Shown piece by piece: positions 51,101 to 63,436 of a DNA stretch of 64,000 nucleotides (within the stretch, counting starts at the first letter, position 1; each line of letters opens with the position of its first letter). The position numbers were made by a program, and so were the translations under genes. Source of the stretch: Tubulanus polymorphus (lineage: Eukaryota; Nemertea; Palaeonemertea; Tubulaniformes; Tubulanidae); NCBI RefSeq assembly GCF_964204645.1, contig NC_134030.1, positions 7,128,278 through 7,192,277 on the forward strand, read 5' to 3'. The notes under the pieces were generated by a model. It was not told the DNA's origin, made no database searches, and saw only the letters and a list, made by a program, of their open reading frames with translations.

Positions 51101-51264
51101 TGGGTTTGAATTGGTATTTTGGGCTGATCGCGAGTCACGGTAGTGACACACTCAAATTGATTTATACCGTTTTCAACGGTTGGCAGGGATTTTTGATTTT
51201 TGCTTGCTTTATTCTGAGAACTCGCATATTCAGATTGTACAAAAGCTATTTCATCACACACTGA
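48139..51264 (+). CDS. Somatomedin-B/7TM receptor GPCR-2 (complete)
   Basis: Class-B/Methuselah-like receptor. Exon 1 (48139-48208) encodes a signal peptide (MFDIPIHLMCFYMLFPSTAA). After a 522-bp intron, exon 2 (48731-51264) holds everything else; total 867 residues. A somatomedin-B-like cysteine cluster follows the signal peptide (about residues 34-68). The ectodomain then runs to about residue 595 with many cysteines and N-glycosylation sites. Seven hydrophobic segments start near residue 600; TM3 has HYLWLVVFFWSNVIGYD and TM7 NGWQGFLIFACF, both typical of class-B/adhesion/Methuselah receptors. I see no canonical GPS cleavage motif before TM1. The cytoplasmic tail is very short. Ligand and coupling are unknown. 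A possible AATAAA lies at 51397-51402. Confidence 0.92.
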
Positions 51265-54200
51265 AACGACCAATTCATTTCATCAAAACAACAAGTCTTA
51301 TTGCAGTTTCCAGATGCCATGTTTTCGGCTACCCGCTGGGTCCACGTCGTTTTGAATTTGTTGGACTCTAAAACGAAATTTAAACGCGACAAGACGAATA
51401 AACGAATCGCATTCGTTCAGAAGACATTTATTATTTATTATTCATTCATTTATTCATTCATGGCCTGTATACACGAATTATACAGGACGGGTAGTAATAA
51501 TATATAAAATATAGCACCAAGTACTTTTTCACCACAACATCCACGCATACAACAATAACGCAATCCTAATACATATAAAACGGGTGGGCTGTGAGTATAT
51601 CCCTTAATTGGTTATTTCTATAAACTAGCGTTTGAACTCTAGTCTATGATTATACCCACTGTTATTGGGATGAGGTATCGGCAAAGCTATAAGCCTGCTG
51701 TGGCAATCGACGACCCGCGAGGTTCGCTAGTAGTTGGTCGGTCTACCGCGCCGCAATTTGTTCTATGTTTCATTTACAAAATCGTGTGAACTTTCCAAGT
51801 AAATCAATAATCGATACAAATTTTGGCTGATTCATCATTTCCAGTTATCACCTCATCTGGCGGTGTGTGCCGATACCCCATTAAATTTGTTTAACTGGGA
51901 CTACAACCGATGTGTGTTCAGTACATACGACGGCCGTTTTATGAACAATTTTGTATACGAATTCTGAATTAGAAAACTTACTTAAGATCACAAATTATAG
52001 CAAGACGTTAAAGGTTTGAACTGAACAAATATATCATCAATCGCGATATAATTGTATTCAATCTTCACTAATATAAGTATTATTTCACGTTCGACTCTCT
52101 AGTTAAGGTCGAGAAGGAATGTTAAACATTCGTACATGACACACTTGCACGCGGTAAGATGACCACCCCGAGACTTCGTCATTTCGCCAAGTCGTTTTTA
52201 AGTAGATAAGACAATCATTTGGAATACAGATAAAAACTCACTACTAACTACAAGTAAAAGTTAGCTTATCAAATAATTCTAAGTACACGTGCGAGTCTAC
52301 GAATAGACTACTGACAGCCCGATGCCCTCGTTGATAGATGAACTACTCTACAACGTAGATTGTCTGACAATCGTTGTATCTACAACAGAAGAAACATAAC
52401 GAATAGTAGAACGATTTTATCAGACACTTCTCTATAGCAATCCTACGTCAATTTTTATCAACAATGAATATCGATTTTACTCTTAGATAAAATGACGAAA
52501 CCACGGGGGATCGATGCACTAAATGATACAACGACAGTACATGTATAATCGTTCTCATTGTTATTTACAAATATTTTCTTCACGACCTCCTGCTATATTT
52601 ACACTGATGTACACGTGTTCATTCGTACATATTATACTTAGTAGTTGTTGTTATATGTGATATCTATTACAAAAATGTTTACAAAATCCAACCGAAGAAA
52701 ATCGTATATCGCAAATCCAACACAAAAAAGGTATGAACAAAATGATGGCGACAGCAACAAACAAACGATTCTTTAAAATTTTGACTTTATAAATTCGACA
52801 CTTCGAAATCTCAAAATTTGATGAAATTCAATAATTGATTTGAATCCCAGGCCAAACTTTAATTCGTCCTCAAATTGTGGGTTCTCACTGCCTTCAATTC
52901 AGTAAAGTTGTTTGCTTGTTGATTTTTTATCAACCAACACTTAAATGCACATTACATTCAATTATCAGCTGAATAATTAAGTAGCCGATGACCAATTAGC
53001 TATCGTATTTCAATTTCATATAATCAATAACCCGATACAAAAATTGCACACTACAGCACGCGTGGCCTATAAATAACTATTCATCTTTGTTTACGATATA
53101 CATTACTGCAAACGATATACTATTTAATGTTTTGTAATGATATGTCTTTTCCCCGTTTTTTGATTTCGGTCATCAATGAATTATGTTACCGTATTACGTT
53201 ACATACGATGTCGTTAGAGATATATAAAAAAACAAATGAAAACGAGTGAATTTCATTAAAATATTCATTGCTCTAATCAACGTGTTTTTCTCGTTTCAGC
53301 AGATGAGCATCCTCCCGCGGCAGGGATACGAACTCATGTCATCAATGACGACCTACAGAAATCACATTTAGTTCGTTTAGCCCGTGAGATTTTACGTAGA
53401 ATCTGATTGGGTCAAACGGCTGCGCTTCCGGATCATCTTGAGTGGGATATTTCGATACCATCAGGTTCGAATCCCAGCTTCTCAATAGCGCCGGGTTCGA
53501 ATCCCAGCTTTTCGATTTCGTCAGGTCCGTGGCCCTGCCGAAGGTGGTTAGCAGACGAGACAATTAATGACGAATGAATCGATAAGTGATCACTGATGAT
53601 TATATTGAACTAGACCTCGAGCCATCATCTCTGAACCGTGATTCGAATTTATCCTAAAAATAACCATTATATATATAACGAATGATTGGCCACCGAAGTT
53701 TAATTTTTTTTGTACAAGAGAGCGATATTTTATAAAATTTTTCAGTTTGACTTGTTGTACAAGCTGTTGAATTGAAACTTGCAAGCGTATTTCGTTTGTA
53801 CATTGTACATACATTATCGGTCGGTATCATTTCAAAAACAACCATTTCCCACGCCGATATTGTCGAAGTACAGATATCGCGTTTCGGAAAAAGAGAACTG
53901 CGACTTTGGAGCTCACAGATCAAGCAAAACGTAAGCGGATCCAGTAAAATTATGAACGAAATTATTTTTTCTCCAAAAAACAACAACAATATAGACGCGA
54001 GACGATCGACGTAGCAACCCCTGGATCCACTCCGCGTTCCGCTGTTTTGTAACTTTGGCAAATATTGTTCGTAACGGTTTAACAAATGGTAAGCGTGTAT
54101 AAAAAGTGTTCGATATATTTCGTCGACGAATCGAACTCCCCGTCGCACGTCTGCCGTAGAGAGTTCAAATCAACTAGAATCGACGATGATAAACAATAAC

Positions 54201-54817
54201 TTTTTTTCGCACTGACGTCATCAGATTCAGGAGTAACGTGGTCAATATCAACAATCTCCAATGGTAAGAAAAATAGTGTCAACTTCTCTTTTTTTATTCG
54301 TTTACATGAGATTCTTTAATTGCGCACGTACATACAACGAGTCACTCAACACTCTCCGAGATTATGAGATATTTGAGAGAATGTATTCAGTTTACAATCA
54401 CAGTCTATATCGATTTTTTATCGTATCGTGGACAGTGGCGCTTTGGTCCGTTCTTTTTTGTTACCCGCGAAAGGAAATTACGCGCGCAAATTTGACACGT
54501 TTACGCAGACACAAGCGTCAAAGCGCCCATCTACTTATTACACACCCTTCATATTTTGATTCTTTCATTCACATCGTGGAAGAAGACGAAGATTTCATTT
54601 TTTGATTGAAGTTAAAAATATGTTCTCTGTGTTTTGTTTTTCTGTTGCTGTATATGAACAAGTGATAAGTAGCCGCGTTGGCTATCGGTCAGCAGGGTTC
54701 AATAGTAATAACCGCAATATAACACACGTATCACAGTGCGAATTGTACTCACACACCTCAGCTGTTCGGAGTACTCGATCCAAATTCTACCCGTCCTCAG
54801 AATGATTAGTTTAACGG
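51265..54817. other. Long region without a supported gene
   Basis: It lies between two converging genes. It could hold the 3' UTRs of GPCR-2 (AATAAA at 51397) and of the adhesion gene (TTTATT words at 51427-51455 read AATAAA on the minus strand). Open frames here (e.g. minus 53654-54148 and plus 54261-54605) have no recognisable domain or splice context. A short tRNA-promoter-like repeat is noted separately. Confidence 0.5.
53290..53550. repeat. tRNA-B-box-like repeat (possible SINE)
   Basis: Two copies of GGTTCGAATCCCAGCTT lie about 32 bp apart near 53463-53510; GGTTCGAATCC is a perfect RNA-polymerase-III B-box. A third, weaker version (AGTTCGTATCCC) is on the opposite strand near 53318-53335. 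No full tRNA cloverleaf fits. A degraded tRNA-derived SINE is likely. Confidence 0.35.
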
Positions 54818-57800
54818 TTATCCCAATAGTAAATGCATTGGACCCAATTCCCATATAGCACTCATCTGAAGTTTTTTGACAACACGCGCAGCGGCTAAAC
54901 CCATAGGTTTCCTAGGTACGCTCATCTTCATATCGATTTCCGCCATTTTCTGATTGTCCGTTCGCAACGCATATCGTCGATCACGCGCTTGTTCGTATCG
55001 TGTGTCGGAATACGTACGATAGATTTCATTCGGAGTCTGCTTGAATCTATCAGAACTTTCCGATTGATTGCGAATTCGACTACGATTCGATAACAGTTTC
55101 GACGCCGAGTAAGTGGCTCTTTACGAAAAGCGACAATACGATTTCGGCGGCCTCTTCGCTGACACGACGACGGTATGACGTGCATTTAATGCGTATTAAA
55201 AACAGCAGCAGATGAAACCACATTTAAAGAGAAATGTTTGGTTAATTCTCACACGTTCGTCGATAGTCGACTCATAGTCGGCAGTTCCCGTTCACTGTTC
55301 GTACTTTCAGAGAGTGCTATACTTTGTGCATATTGTCTGTTTCCGTTATAAGTTGAGTAACCGGGTCCGCAATCATACCGGCTGAAAATAAGAATGAAAT
55401 AACGGATGAGAATCAACGTGACGTATTTGATAATTGAAGAAATTCTCAAGAGAACTGTTAGGACTCCAAAGGTTTAGCCAGCTGCACAATCTCATCAACT
55501 TATTTAGCAGATTGCAAGTGGGGTTAATTCTTATGGTGAATAACTGCCAACTCATTATATTGACCAAGATTTCCATTTGTCTTAATGAAATACTCAAAAA
55601 TAAGAAATACTCAAATATTCAAGTTTTAAGGTCGAGTCTTCTACAATACTTTTCATCTACTGATAATGCTTATTTTAAAGTTTGTGCAACTGGCAAAAAA
55701 ACGATTTTCTAACAGTTCATATGGTTATGATGTTACTGATGACAATTACAGAATATCTAAGACACGAACTTTACGAAATAAACTATATATCCACTGGCTT
55801 TCAACAGCATGATGACAGAAAAGGCTTTTTGAAAATAAAGACTGGCCTCGAGACAAAACATAACGTGTGCATTTCTGTGAGCTAGGGAGTTACGGAGTGT
55901 TGCAGCTATCACATTTATGTGCAATATTCATGCCCTCTCAAAAATAATGTTCGGGGAAAAGTCTGAACTGCGACGGAAGTTCTGGGAATGATTAAACACA
56001 TTTCTTGACATAACAGATTATAGGGTATTTAAAAATTGAAGGAATGACTCTGAAAGTGCCATTTACATACCTGTTCCTATTTGGCACTCTTTGAGAATTA
56101 TCCCTCCTATAAGTACCTATGGCTGTGTCGGGATAGTCCAGTTTAATATCAGGTGGGTACGGGTCTTTATGAATATTAAAGCCTCCATTTGTGGCACTTT
56201 TTATATTGATGTCCTGCAAAGATACATTCCAGGTTGTTTTTATCGTGTTTGGGACGTTTTTAGTTTTCGAAAGTGAAAAAGTGGAGGAATGTGGTATGTA
56301 CAATCATTTGATCATTACAACTCGCGTTAGTTTGAATATAATTAATTGCTTTGTGAGGACAAAAAGAGAACAAAAGAATCACAAACTCGTCAAAACAAAA
56401 GCACAAACGTACAGCAACAATAACGAACTGATACAAAAACTAGGCACCAACATTGGACGTTTTGAACATAAAACTTTTGACGACTTGATCGTGGGTTTCA
56501 CATGCTTTCTATCCAACTTGTATATATCTTTTTTTTCATTTCAGTATATCTAGCAAGATCTCTTTTGGCAAATAAAAGATGCACATCGATTCGCCTCTAA
56601 CTAACTCTATTTCACCGTTACAAAATAAGCGTCTCGGCAAAAACGCGCTTTAGTAAAAAACTAAGAAAAACAAACGAGGTTGGTTGGATGCATTACATAG
56701 TGATCTTAAACTGACTCTAACATACTCAACTTGAGATATCATTAACCTCATATATGTTACCTTGTTGTTCGTATGATTAAGATTGACTTCGTCGTATTCC
56801 TGTCTATATCCGTAGTAGCCGTGGTCGGTGTTTTTCTGCCACGGTTCCAGTGTCGTGCTGTAGCGATTATTTTCCGGATCGTACTCGACTTTGATGTCGC
56901 CGTTTCCCGTTTGTTGTTGCTGCTGTTGCTGTTGTTGTTTTTCGTGTTCTTTCTGCGCGGCTTTTTTCTTCTTCTCGAGCGTGTTGTTCGCCGAGTTCGA
57001 TTCTGAAACGATATCGCGTCATACAGGTATTTCGTTGCCATTTTTATCAAATGAAGATTTTGTTGTTAATAGATGGAAATTATGAACTTAGATTCTTTGA
57101 CGCAAGGAGCCAAATTCACAAAAGCTTTCTTTAACCTATTGCTGGTCACTAAATTGCTTTCTAATTGAAACACTGGTAACCATAAGCTTTTGTAAATTTG
57201 GCCTTAAAATTCCCAGTAGTGAGTTACATTTGAGCCGATTGTCAAAATTCGTTGATTTCTAAAATTGGATTCGATACAACCATATCTAACACACAACTGT
57301 GGAACCGAATCCTGGCAATTCTTCAAATTTTAACAGAAATATTTACGAGTTTAGATATTCTTAATTTCGTAATTGAAATTCGAATCTTTTATTTTTAAGA
57401 GTGAAAAGTCTTCCATCGAAAACACAACAACAAGGTTCTCTTTAAACATGCGAAAAATCGTCAAACAGGGTGAGCTATTAATAGCCATAGCATTTCAAAC
57501 ATATCTGTACGAAAAAACATCAGCACCTTTGAAAGCAAAGTGAATCTAGTGATTTTTCCAAAGCGAAAGGAGCTTGGATTAATTCAGGGGCGGATCTTTT
57601 TGCGTTTCATTCACAGCTTTAAGCGAGGAGTTCCCAATCTTTAATGTATTAAGATAAGATAAATTTCTCAGATTATAACGAGATGGAGAAAATTGCCCAT
57701 GCATTTTCCTGAGTGCTTGTACCATCCCTGTGTTTCAGATAGAATTCATAGTCATTCTTCAATCACCAATAGTGAAGGAAATTTTCCGCTGGAGTTTCCC

Positions 57801-60800
57801 TCTTAGATACGTGAAAGAGACAATTTCTTAGTTTATTTACATAAAATCTATGACCGTAGAGAACAGCACCGGACACCCGCAGAAGTTAACAGGAGAAATA
57901 GGTCTTTTTCTTGTCGAACTCACGTATGGCTGTTGGATGCAGCAAAACTGATTATACAGAAAACCCGTGATAAAGACATTAGATGTAAACTGACCGACAA
58001 TGCACAGAGGCAACATGAACAGCGGGTGGTGGTAGCAGCATCAACAACAATGAGAAAAATCGGTAAAAAACAAACAAATTTATAAATGTGTCAAAATTCA
58101 TTATCATTTAAAGAGATAATGATTTCAAAAAGTGCGTCGCATTACACAACCTCTGATATAGTTAACCCTAACAACCTCTAAATCGACGTGTTAAGTCTGT
58201 AACTCTTGCAGCAGCTTGCGGGCAAAATACGAATATGGAGAGCTTTTTACTATATATGTCCATGGGTGAAAGGTGACTTCGAAATCTGTGCGAAATATCA
58301 CACAAATGACACACACGGACTTAACTTTTAAAATTTTGTGTATACATTTGTATTTCATGATGACCTTAAAAGTTCATTTTTCACAATGGATTAGAGGTTT
58401 TTCACATTCATCTGCCATCTATATTCGCATTGTGTGTTCCCGCTTTAACGTATGCACATGGGTTGTCAGAATGTTCCGCGTAATACCGTTAAATGCGCGA
58501 GACAGATTTATCAGAAGTTGTCATACCGCAGCAACTGTGGCTAAGGTGGCGAAGGGAAGAAAACGGTAGGGTAGAGGAGGGCAGGGAATGAGGAATTAAC
58601 GGAAAAAACGTGAACAAACAAATAATGTATTCGATTAACGTTATACAAACGATTGATTGAATGTAATATTTACTGGTGGAATATCTACCGGAGGACTTGC
58701 GTTTTTGTTTACGAAGGCTCGAATAAGACCCACTCCGTGACAACGAGGACGTGGTCCATGCTGAGTGTGAGGAGACAACAATTAAAACAATACGATAAAA
58801 CATTTATACACATTATCTGTAACAGTATATATAAACATAGTGTACTATAGTCTACCAGAACAAGCACTAGTAACCGCCAAACCTTTAGACTTATAGATCC
58901 CCTACACCGAGGTAAACATAGACTAATATTCTATTCAGAAAAATTGGTTTCAAAAATTTCTAACAAAAATTGTCAATTTTTATAGTATCTCGCGATGGCT
59001 GCCTACAAGATACTTTGTATTTGGTCAAATAGAAGTCTAGACCGAATAGGGCAAAGTCTACGAGCAAGGTATTAATTCTTTGAAAGTATTTTTCAATGAT
59101 GTTTTGATATAGATCATTATCAATAAAAAGATTGAAATGAAATAGTGTGAATGGAAGTGATGATGAGAATTCATGACACCAACTGACACTGACCAAAGAA
59201 CACCGACACAATGCAGTAATGTGGAATTTTTGTAACTTTTTCCAATCCGTAAAAAACTAATATAAGATTTCATAAACTTCAGATATTAAGAAATATTGAT
59301 CTATTGTAAAAGGTACGACTTGTTGATAAGGGATCAACGAAGTCTCATGCACTGCTATGGTCAAAAGTTTCATAAAGGATTTGACGCATTAACCTGAAAT
59401 GATATCATGCGAGCGAGCTCCTAAAGCTCGGAAGAATGTATCGAATAAAAATAAAACTTAAGTGTATATCATCTACAAAATAGTTCCTAAAACCGAAGAC
59501 ACGCATCGTATAGATTAGTAATAACACGTCAATCTTTATATAGGATACAATCGTCGAACCTATAAATCTGCGATACTCGAGAAAGGATGAAATAAAACAA
59601 CCCCGTTTGAGTGATGAGTGACAGTGTCGAGTGAACAAAAAGTACATGCAAAGCCCTAACATATTTACACACTGTTTTGAATACTACACTCACCCTTTTG
59701 GTAAACTATAGGTTCTGAAAAATGTATACACGTTCTATTTTATAACGTCGCCGAGGTTTCAAATTAAGCAAAGAAACAATAAATAAATAATTTTCTTTTT
59801 CATTCAACATGACATTTCTATGCGGAATTTCTCATTTCCTGGTGTGTTTCTTAATCGTTTTAGACGATAGTTATGTAATTGTTCTTCGGTAGACTTCATG
59901 GAGTTTTCCAAGCAGCACTTGGACAAGTTAGTAAAGTTTCATTCACAAACTGAATCTACTAAAAAGTTGACACCACACGCACAAAAGAAAATAATCGCAC
60001 TAGAAAACTACCAAAATGCATTATTCCTTTGATTCTAGGAGAAGAACTATTACTGTTTGGTGTCGGGGTGGCTCGAAACATACATGCAAATTATACAGAA
60101 ATCTAAGAACTGTTCGTTTCTATGCGATAATGAGGGCAAGGGCTGAGAGGCCAGCAGTGGCCTCTTGAAATATCGTATACTGAATATAGGCGCATTCAAA
60201 TGAATTTAAAAACCCCGAGTTCAAATTCCCTGACGATTCTGACACACGAAACACAGACACCAATAGACATAGTCTGTTGACTGATGATATGTACCTTGTT
60301 GTTGTATTTTGGACCACGTGTACTCACCACCCCCGGAATCGGATCTATTGCGATTACAGAGAAATAGTATAACGGCCAGCAGTAGTATGACTCCGACTCC
60401 TCCGAATACCCCGATTAATACGTACGCCAATGGTATCGTATCTGAAAAATACAAAATAGTAATAGTGTGATTGATGTATGCAGTTTTCTATATACGTAGG
60501 CCCCTCTCCAGGGCTACAATTCCCCAATACTCAATGTCCACAGGTTTCCTATAAAAAAGTAAGTGATTCTCAATATATAATATAAATTTGTCATCTTTCA
60601 AGCTGTTAAAAATTCAACCTCTCTCGGGATTCATCATCTCAGTCCAGATCCACTGAAATGTGCCTGGAGAGGACTGAGTAAGGCAGTATCTTCAAAGTAA
60701 GTAAGTAAGTAAGCATTAAACGACCAGTAGAGTTGGTATGCCTCAAAATTGCCCTTTCAAAAATCTTTAGCGGTAATGAAAGCTGCATTTAAGTTACCGT

Positions 60801-63436
60801 TACCTTTTTGTAGCAGTTGAATCACTCTTGAATCTTGACCGTAGCCATTTTCAACAGTACAATTATACTCCCCGTAGTCACTGGGGGATAGATTTTGTAT
60901 TTTTAAGATGCTTCGACGACCGGTGAAAAAGTCTTCCTCTTTTACTGAATACCTATATAAAATATTGCATTTTCCGTTGTTAGTATCGTATAGACAATAA
61001 GCTGGTCAGAGTGCTTCGATAGAGGATTTAGAACGCGACGAAAAAATCTCTTACTTAACATCGGTATTTGGGTTAATTTGATTATCAAGCCTGCGCCAGA
61101 CGATATTTTGAGGTTCCGGCACGGATATCGTTTCGCATTTCACCGTAGCTATCTGACCGCTGGTCGCGTACTGTCGACTACTGCTGCTGATTTTCGGAGG
61201 TCCTGCAAATTAAGAAACGAATAACGTTTTTTTCGTGTCATTTACCTATCTACTTCACAGATGAAGAATTCAATAATCGACCCTTTGTGTAAATTGAATT
61301 GCATTCGTTTTGCATGCATTTCGAAAGAGTATACCGGTAAGCTACAGGAGGTGGCTCTATCTAGTCTAACGATACGGGAACTAATAGTTCTACGGCGCAA
61401 TTTTCAAATTTTAACTCTGGAACGAGTCAATTCCTATGTAGTCATAGTTAATTTTCAAATATCATTCTTAACTTGTAAAATTATATTCCAGACTATCAAA
61501 CTGGGCCACGATTGCTCGAGATCAGACTAGAACACAATATAATAAGCTACGAACGTACCTTTCTTTAGAATGTAAACATCTTTTTCGATTTCTCGGAAGC
61601 CTTGCACCGAAGCGACGCACGTGTACCGACCGAAATCCTTCTCGGTGACTTCGGGTACGGTCAACGTTTTACCGGTCAACACGACCTTACCGGGTTGACT
61701 CCGTTTTCGCCAGTAGACGACCGGCGCTGGGTTTCCGGAAGCGTCGCAATTCAAAACGGCCGCGTCGCCAACATCGACAGAGAGATGCTTCGGGATTACG
61801 GTAAACTTCGGGCCATCTGAAAAGAGAGATCCAAATTATGTTCCACAACACTGGTTAAAATGGTTTAAAGTCAAGTGATAGTCATGCGCAGTTTTTCCCC
61901 AGATATAATCTTTTCATAATTCAACGAAAAAGGCTTTCATAGAAATGTGTGCATTACCTCCAGTAATTTCTGGCAGACTCCCAAACAACAATCGATAAAG
62001 ATTTGTATTGTAGTTAGTTTCATCATTAATACGATTGGTATCACGATCAGAAAAGTTTAAAACACGGACCCCCTAATCCCTTCCCCCTCGGATCCGCCCC
62101 TGGGTTTTAGACGTATATTTCCTCCAAAGAAAAAATACCTCTATAAAAAGGAATCTTGCGTAAGGTTTAATAGCATATACGAGGACACAATTACGCTAAA
62201 ACTTGCCAAGAGATGGATATTTTTTAGATAAATATATAATGTGCATTTGTTTGTAATATTCCAGCCGATATATGAATCATAGTGACCAATCAATTAATAA
62301 TCTAATGGCTAGAACCCGAGCATAGATAATGAATAAACTTACATCGAATATCTAGCGTATAGCTCTGCTTCGTGCTGCCGATTTCATTCGTACATTCGCA
62401 CGTGATGATACTGTTATGGTAATCTCGTGAAATGTGAGTGAATTCTAAATAATTCGATTCTTCACCCGGAATCAATTGATCATTTTTATACCACCTGCAA
62501 AAAAGAGAAAAGCGATGTCGATATTACACAATTAATATCTCCTATTTTTCAATTGACATTTCATAGAGAATTCCTTCTCTATAACAACCATCTCTGGTAT
62601 TCATGTATCTTTTGATATCTTTACGTAAAAATGCATTTCTTTGTTCGCATGCACTTATTTCACAGTTCACTTGATGTGTCATCATTTAATTTCTTTCCAT
62701 CTGTATTCAACTTGATGTTCAACACATTTGTTGTATGGAATTGTATATACTATTCAGCCGCAATCATTATACGATCATCTATTGAATAAATTTTGAATTC
62801 GAATTATCAACGTCCGCTCGGGCGAAATTCGATTGTGCGTCCGAGGTTGGGCGAAATGAGCGAATAGAAGAAATCTAGATTTAGTATCAGTTCACAAGTA
62901 GCTGAAAACTAATAGACACATCACTTGCGCTGAAAATGTTAAGAACTGCAACAGAGATATATCTTTTCAGCAGCGGGGAAAACGTGCGCTGTAGATTCAT
63001 CCTCGGTAGTTTTTAATAACTTACGCAACAACAAAGTCAGATATATTTATCGCGGTTTAAATGGTGTTTATATACACTGCAACGCGTGAGCTCTCAACAA
63101 AAACTTACTTCCAAGCTAATTTGTTTGGGTTTCCTTTGCCGTCGCAAGTGAATGTGATTGTTTGGAATTCTTTCAGATTCTGAGACGGTTGAACGCTCAT
63201 TCTCAGCTCGGGTGCATCTGAAATCGAAAAGTCGATGATCTCTTGTTACTGCGGGTTTTTTCCGACCGCGATCGTATAGTCTGCAGTCGCGTCTAATTAT
63301 GAACTTACATCTGACTTCAAGCGTAACGTCTGTTTTATGAGGAGCGAACATTGCGCTGTTTTTCACTTGACATTCATACGTACGACCCTGGTCGGACTTC
63401 GTTGGCGTTATAGTCAGAACACTCGTCGCGTCCTCC
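54818..63436 (-). CDS. Kirre/Roughest/NEPH-like Ig adhesion receptor (5' end off window)
   Basis: Type-I membrane adhesion protein of the Kirre/SYG-1/KIRREL group (family role: cell recognition, synapse and muscle partner choice). Exons, 5' to 3': 63309-63436, 63109-63217, 62343-62494, 61559-61816, 61055-61202, 60804-60952, 60295-60441, then cytoplasmic 56761-57002, 56071-56213, 55253-55381, 54818-55118; every phase joins. They encode the end of Ig2 (TYECQVKN), Ig3, Ig4 (GDAAVLNCDASGNPAP...YTCVAS), Ig5 starting GPPKISSSS and ending YNCTVENGYG, then the membrane span YVLIGVFGGVGVILLLAVIL. The tail has a nine-residue polyglutamine run and tyrosines in GYYGYRQEYDEV. Ig domain order and the GPPxIS start of Ig5 match Kirre/KIRREL. 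The last two exons are less certain: without the final splice the protein stops at 55249. Ig1 and the signal peptide must lie beyond 64000. Confidence 0.75.
57003..60294 (-). other. Large intron of the Kirre-like gene
   Basis: This 3.3-kb intron separates the membrane-span exon from the tail exons. Most of it shows no coding signal. A candidate cassette exon lies at 58689-58760. Confidence 0.5.
58689..58760 (-). CDS. Candidate cassette exon of the Kirre-like gene
   Basis: It is bounded by an acceptor (CTCACACTCAG) and a donor (GTAGAT), is 72 nt, and both ends are phase 1, matching the flanking exons, so it could be skipped or included without changing frame. It would encode a Ser/Arg/Lys-rich cytoplasmic piece (AWTTSSLSRSGSYSSLRKQK then RKSSG). 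Support is only splice-site shape, phase and composition. Confidence 0.3.
60697..60717. repeat. (AAGT)n microsatellite
   Basis: Short run of GTAAGT-like tetranucleotides in an intron of the Kirre-like gene. Each unit resembles a splice donor, but no exon precedes it. Confidence 0.6.

Noticed and set aside
53654-54148. 164-codon minus-strand frame
   Set aside because: Composition is irregular, no domain is recognisable, no splice context is visible, and another frame overlaps it.
54261-54605. 114-codon plus-strand frame with hydrophobic stretches
   Set aside because: No homologous family recognised, and no promoter, splice or duplicate support. It is kept only as a note in the gene-free region.
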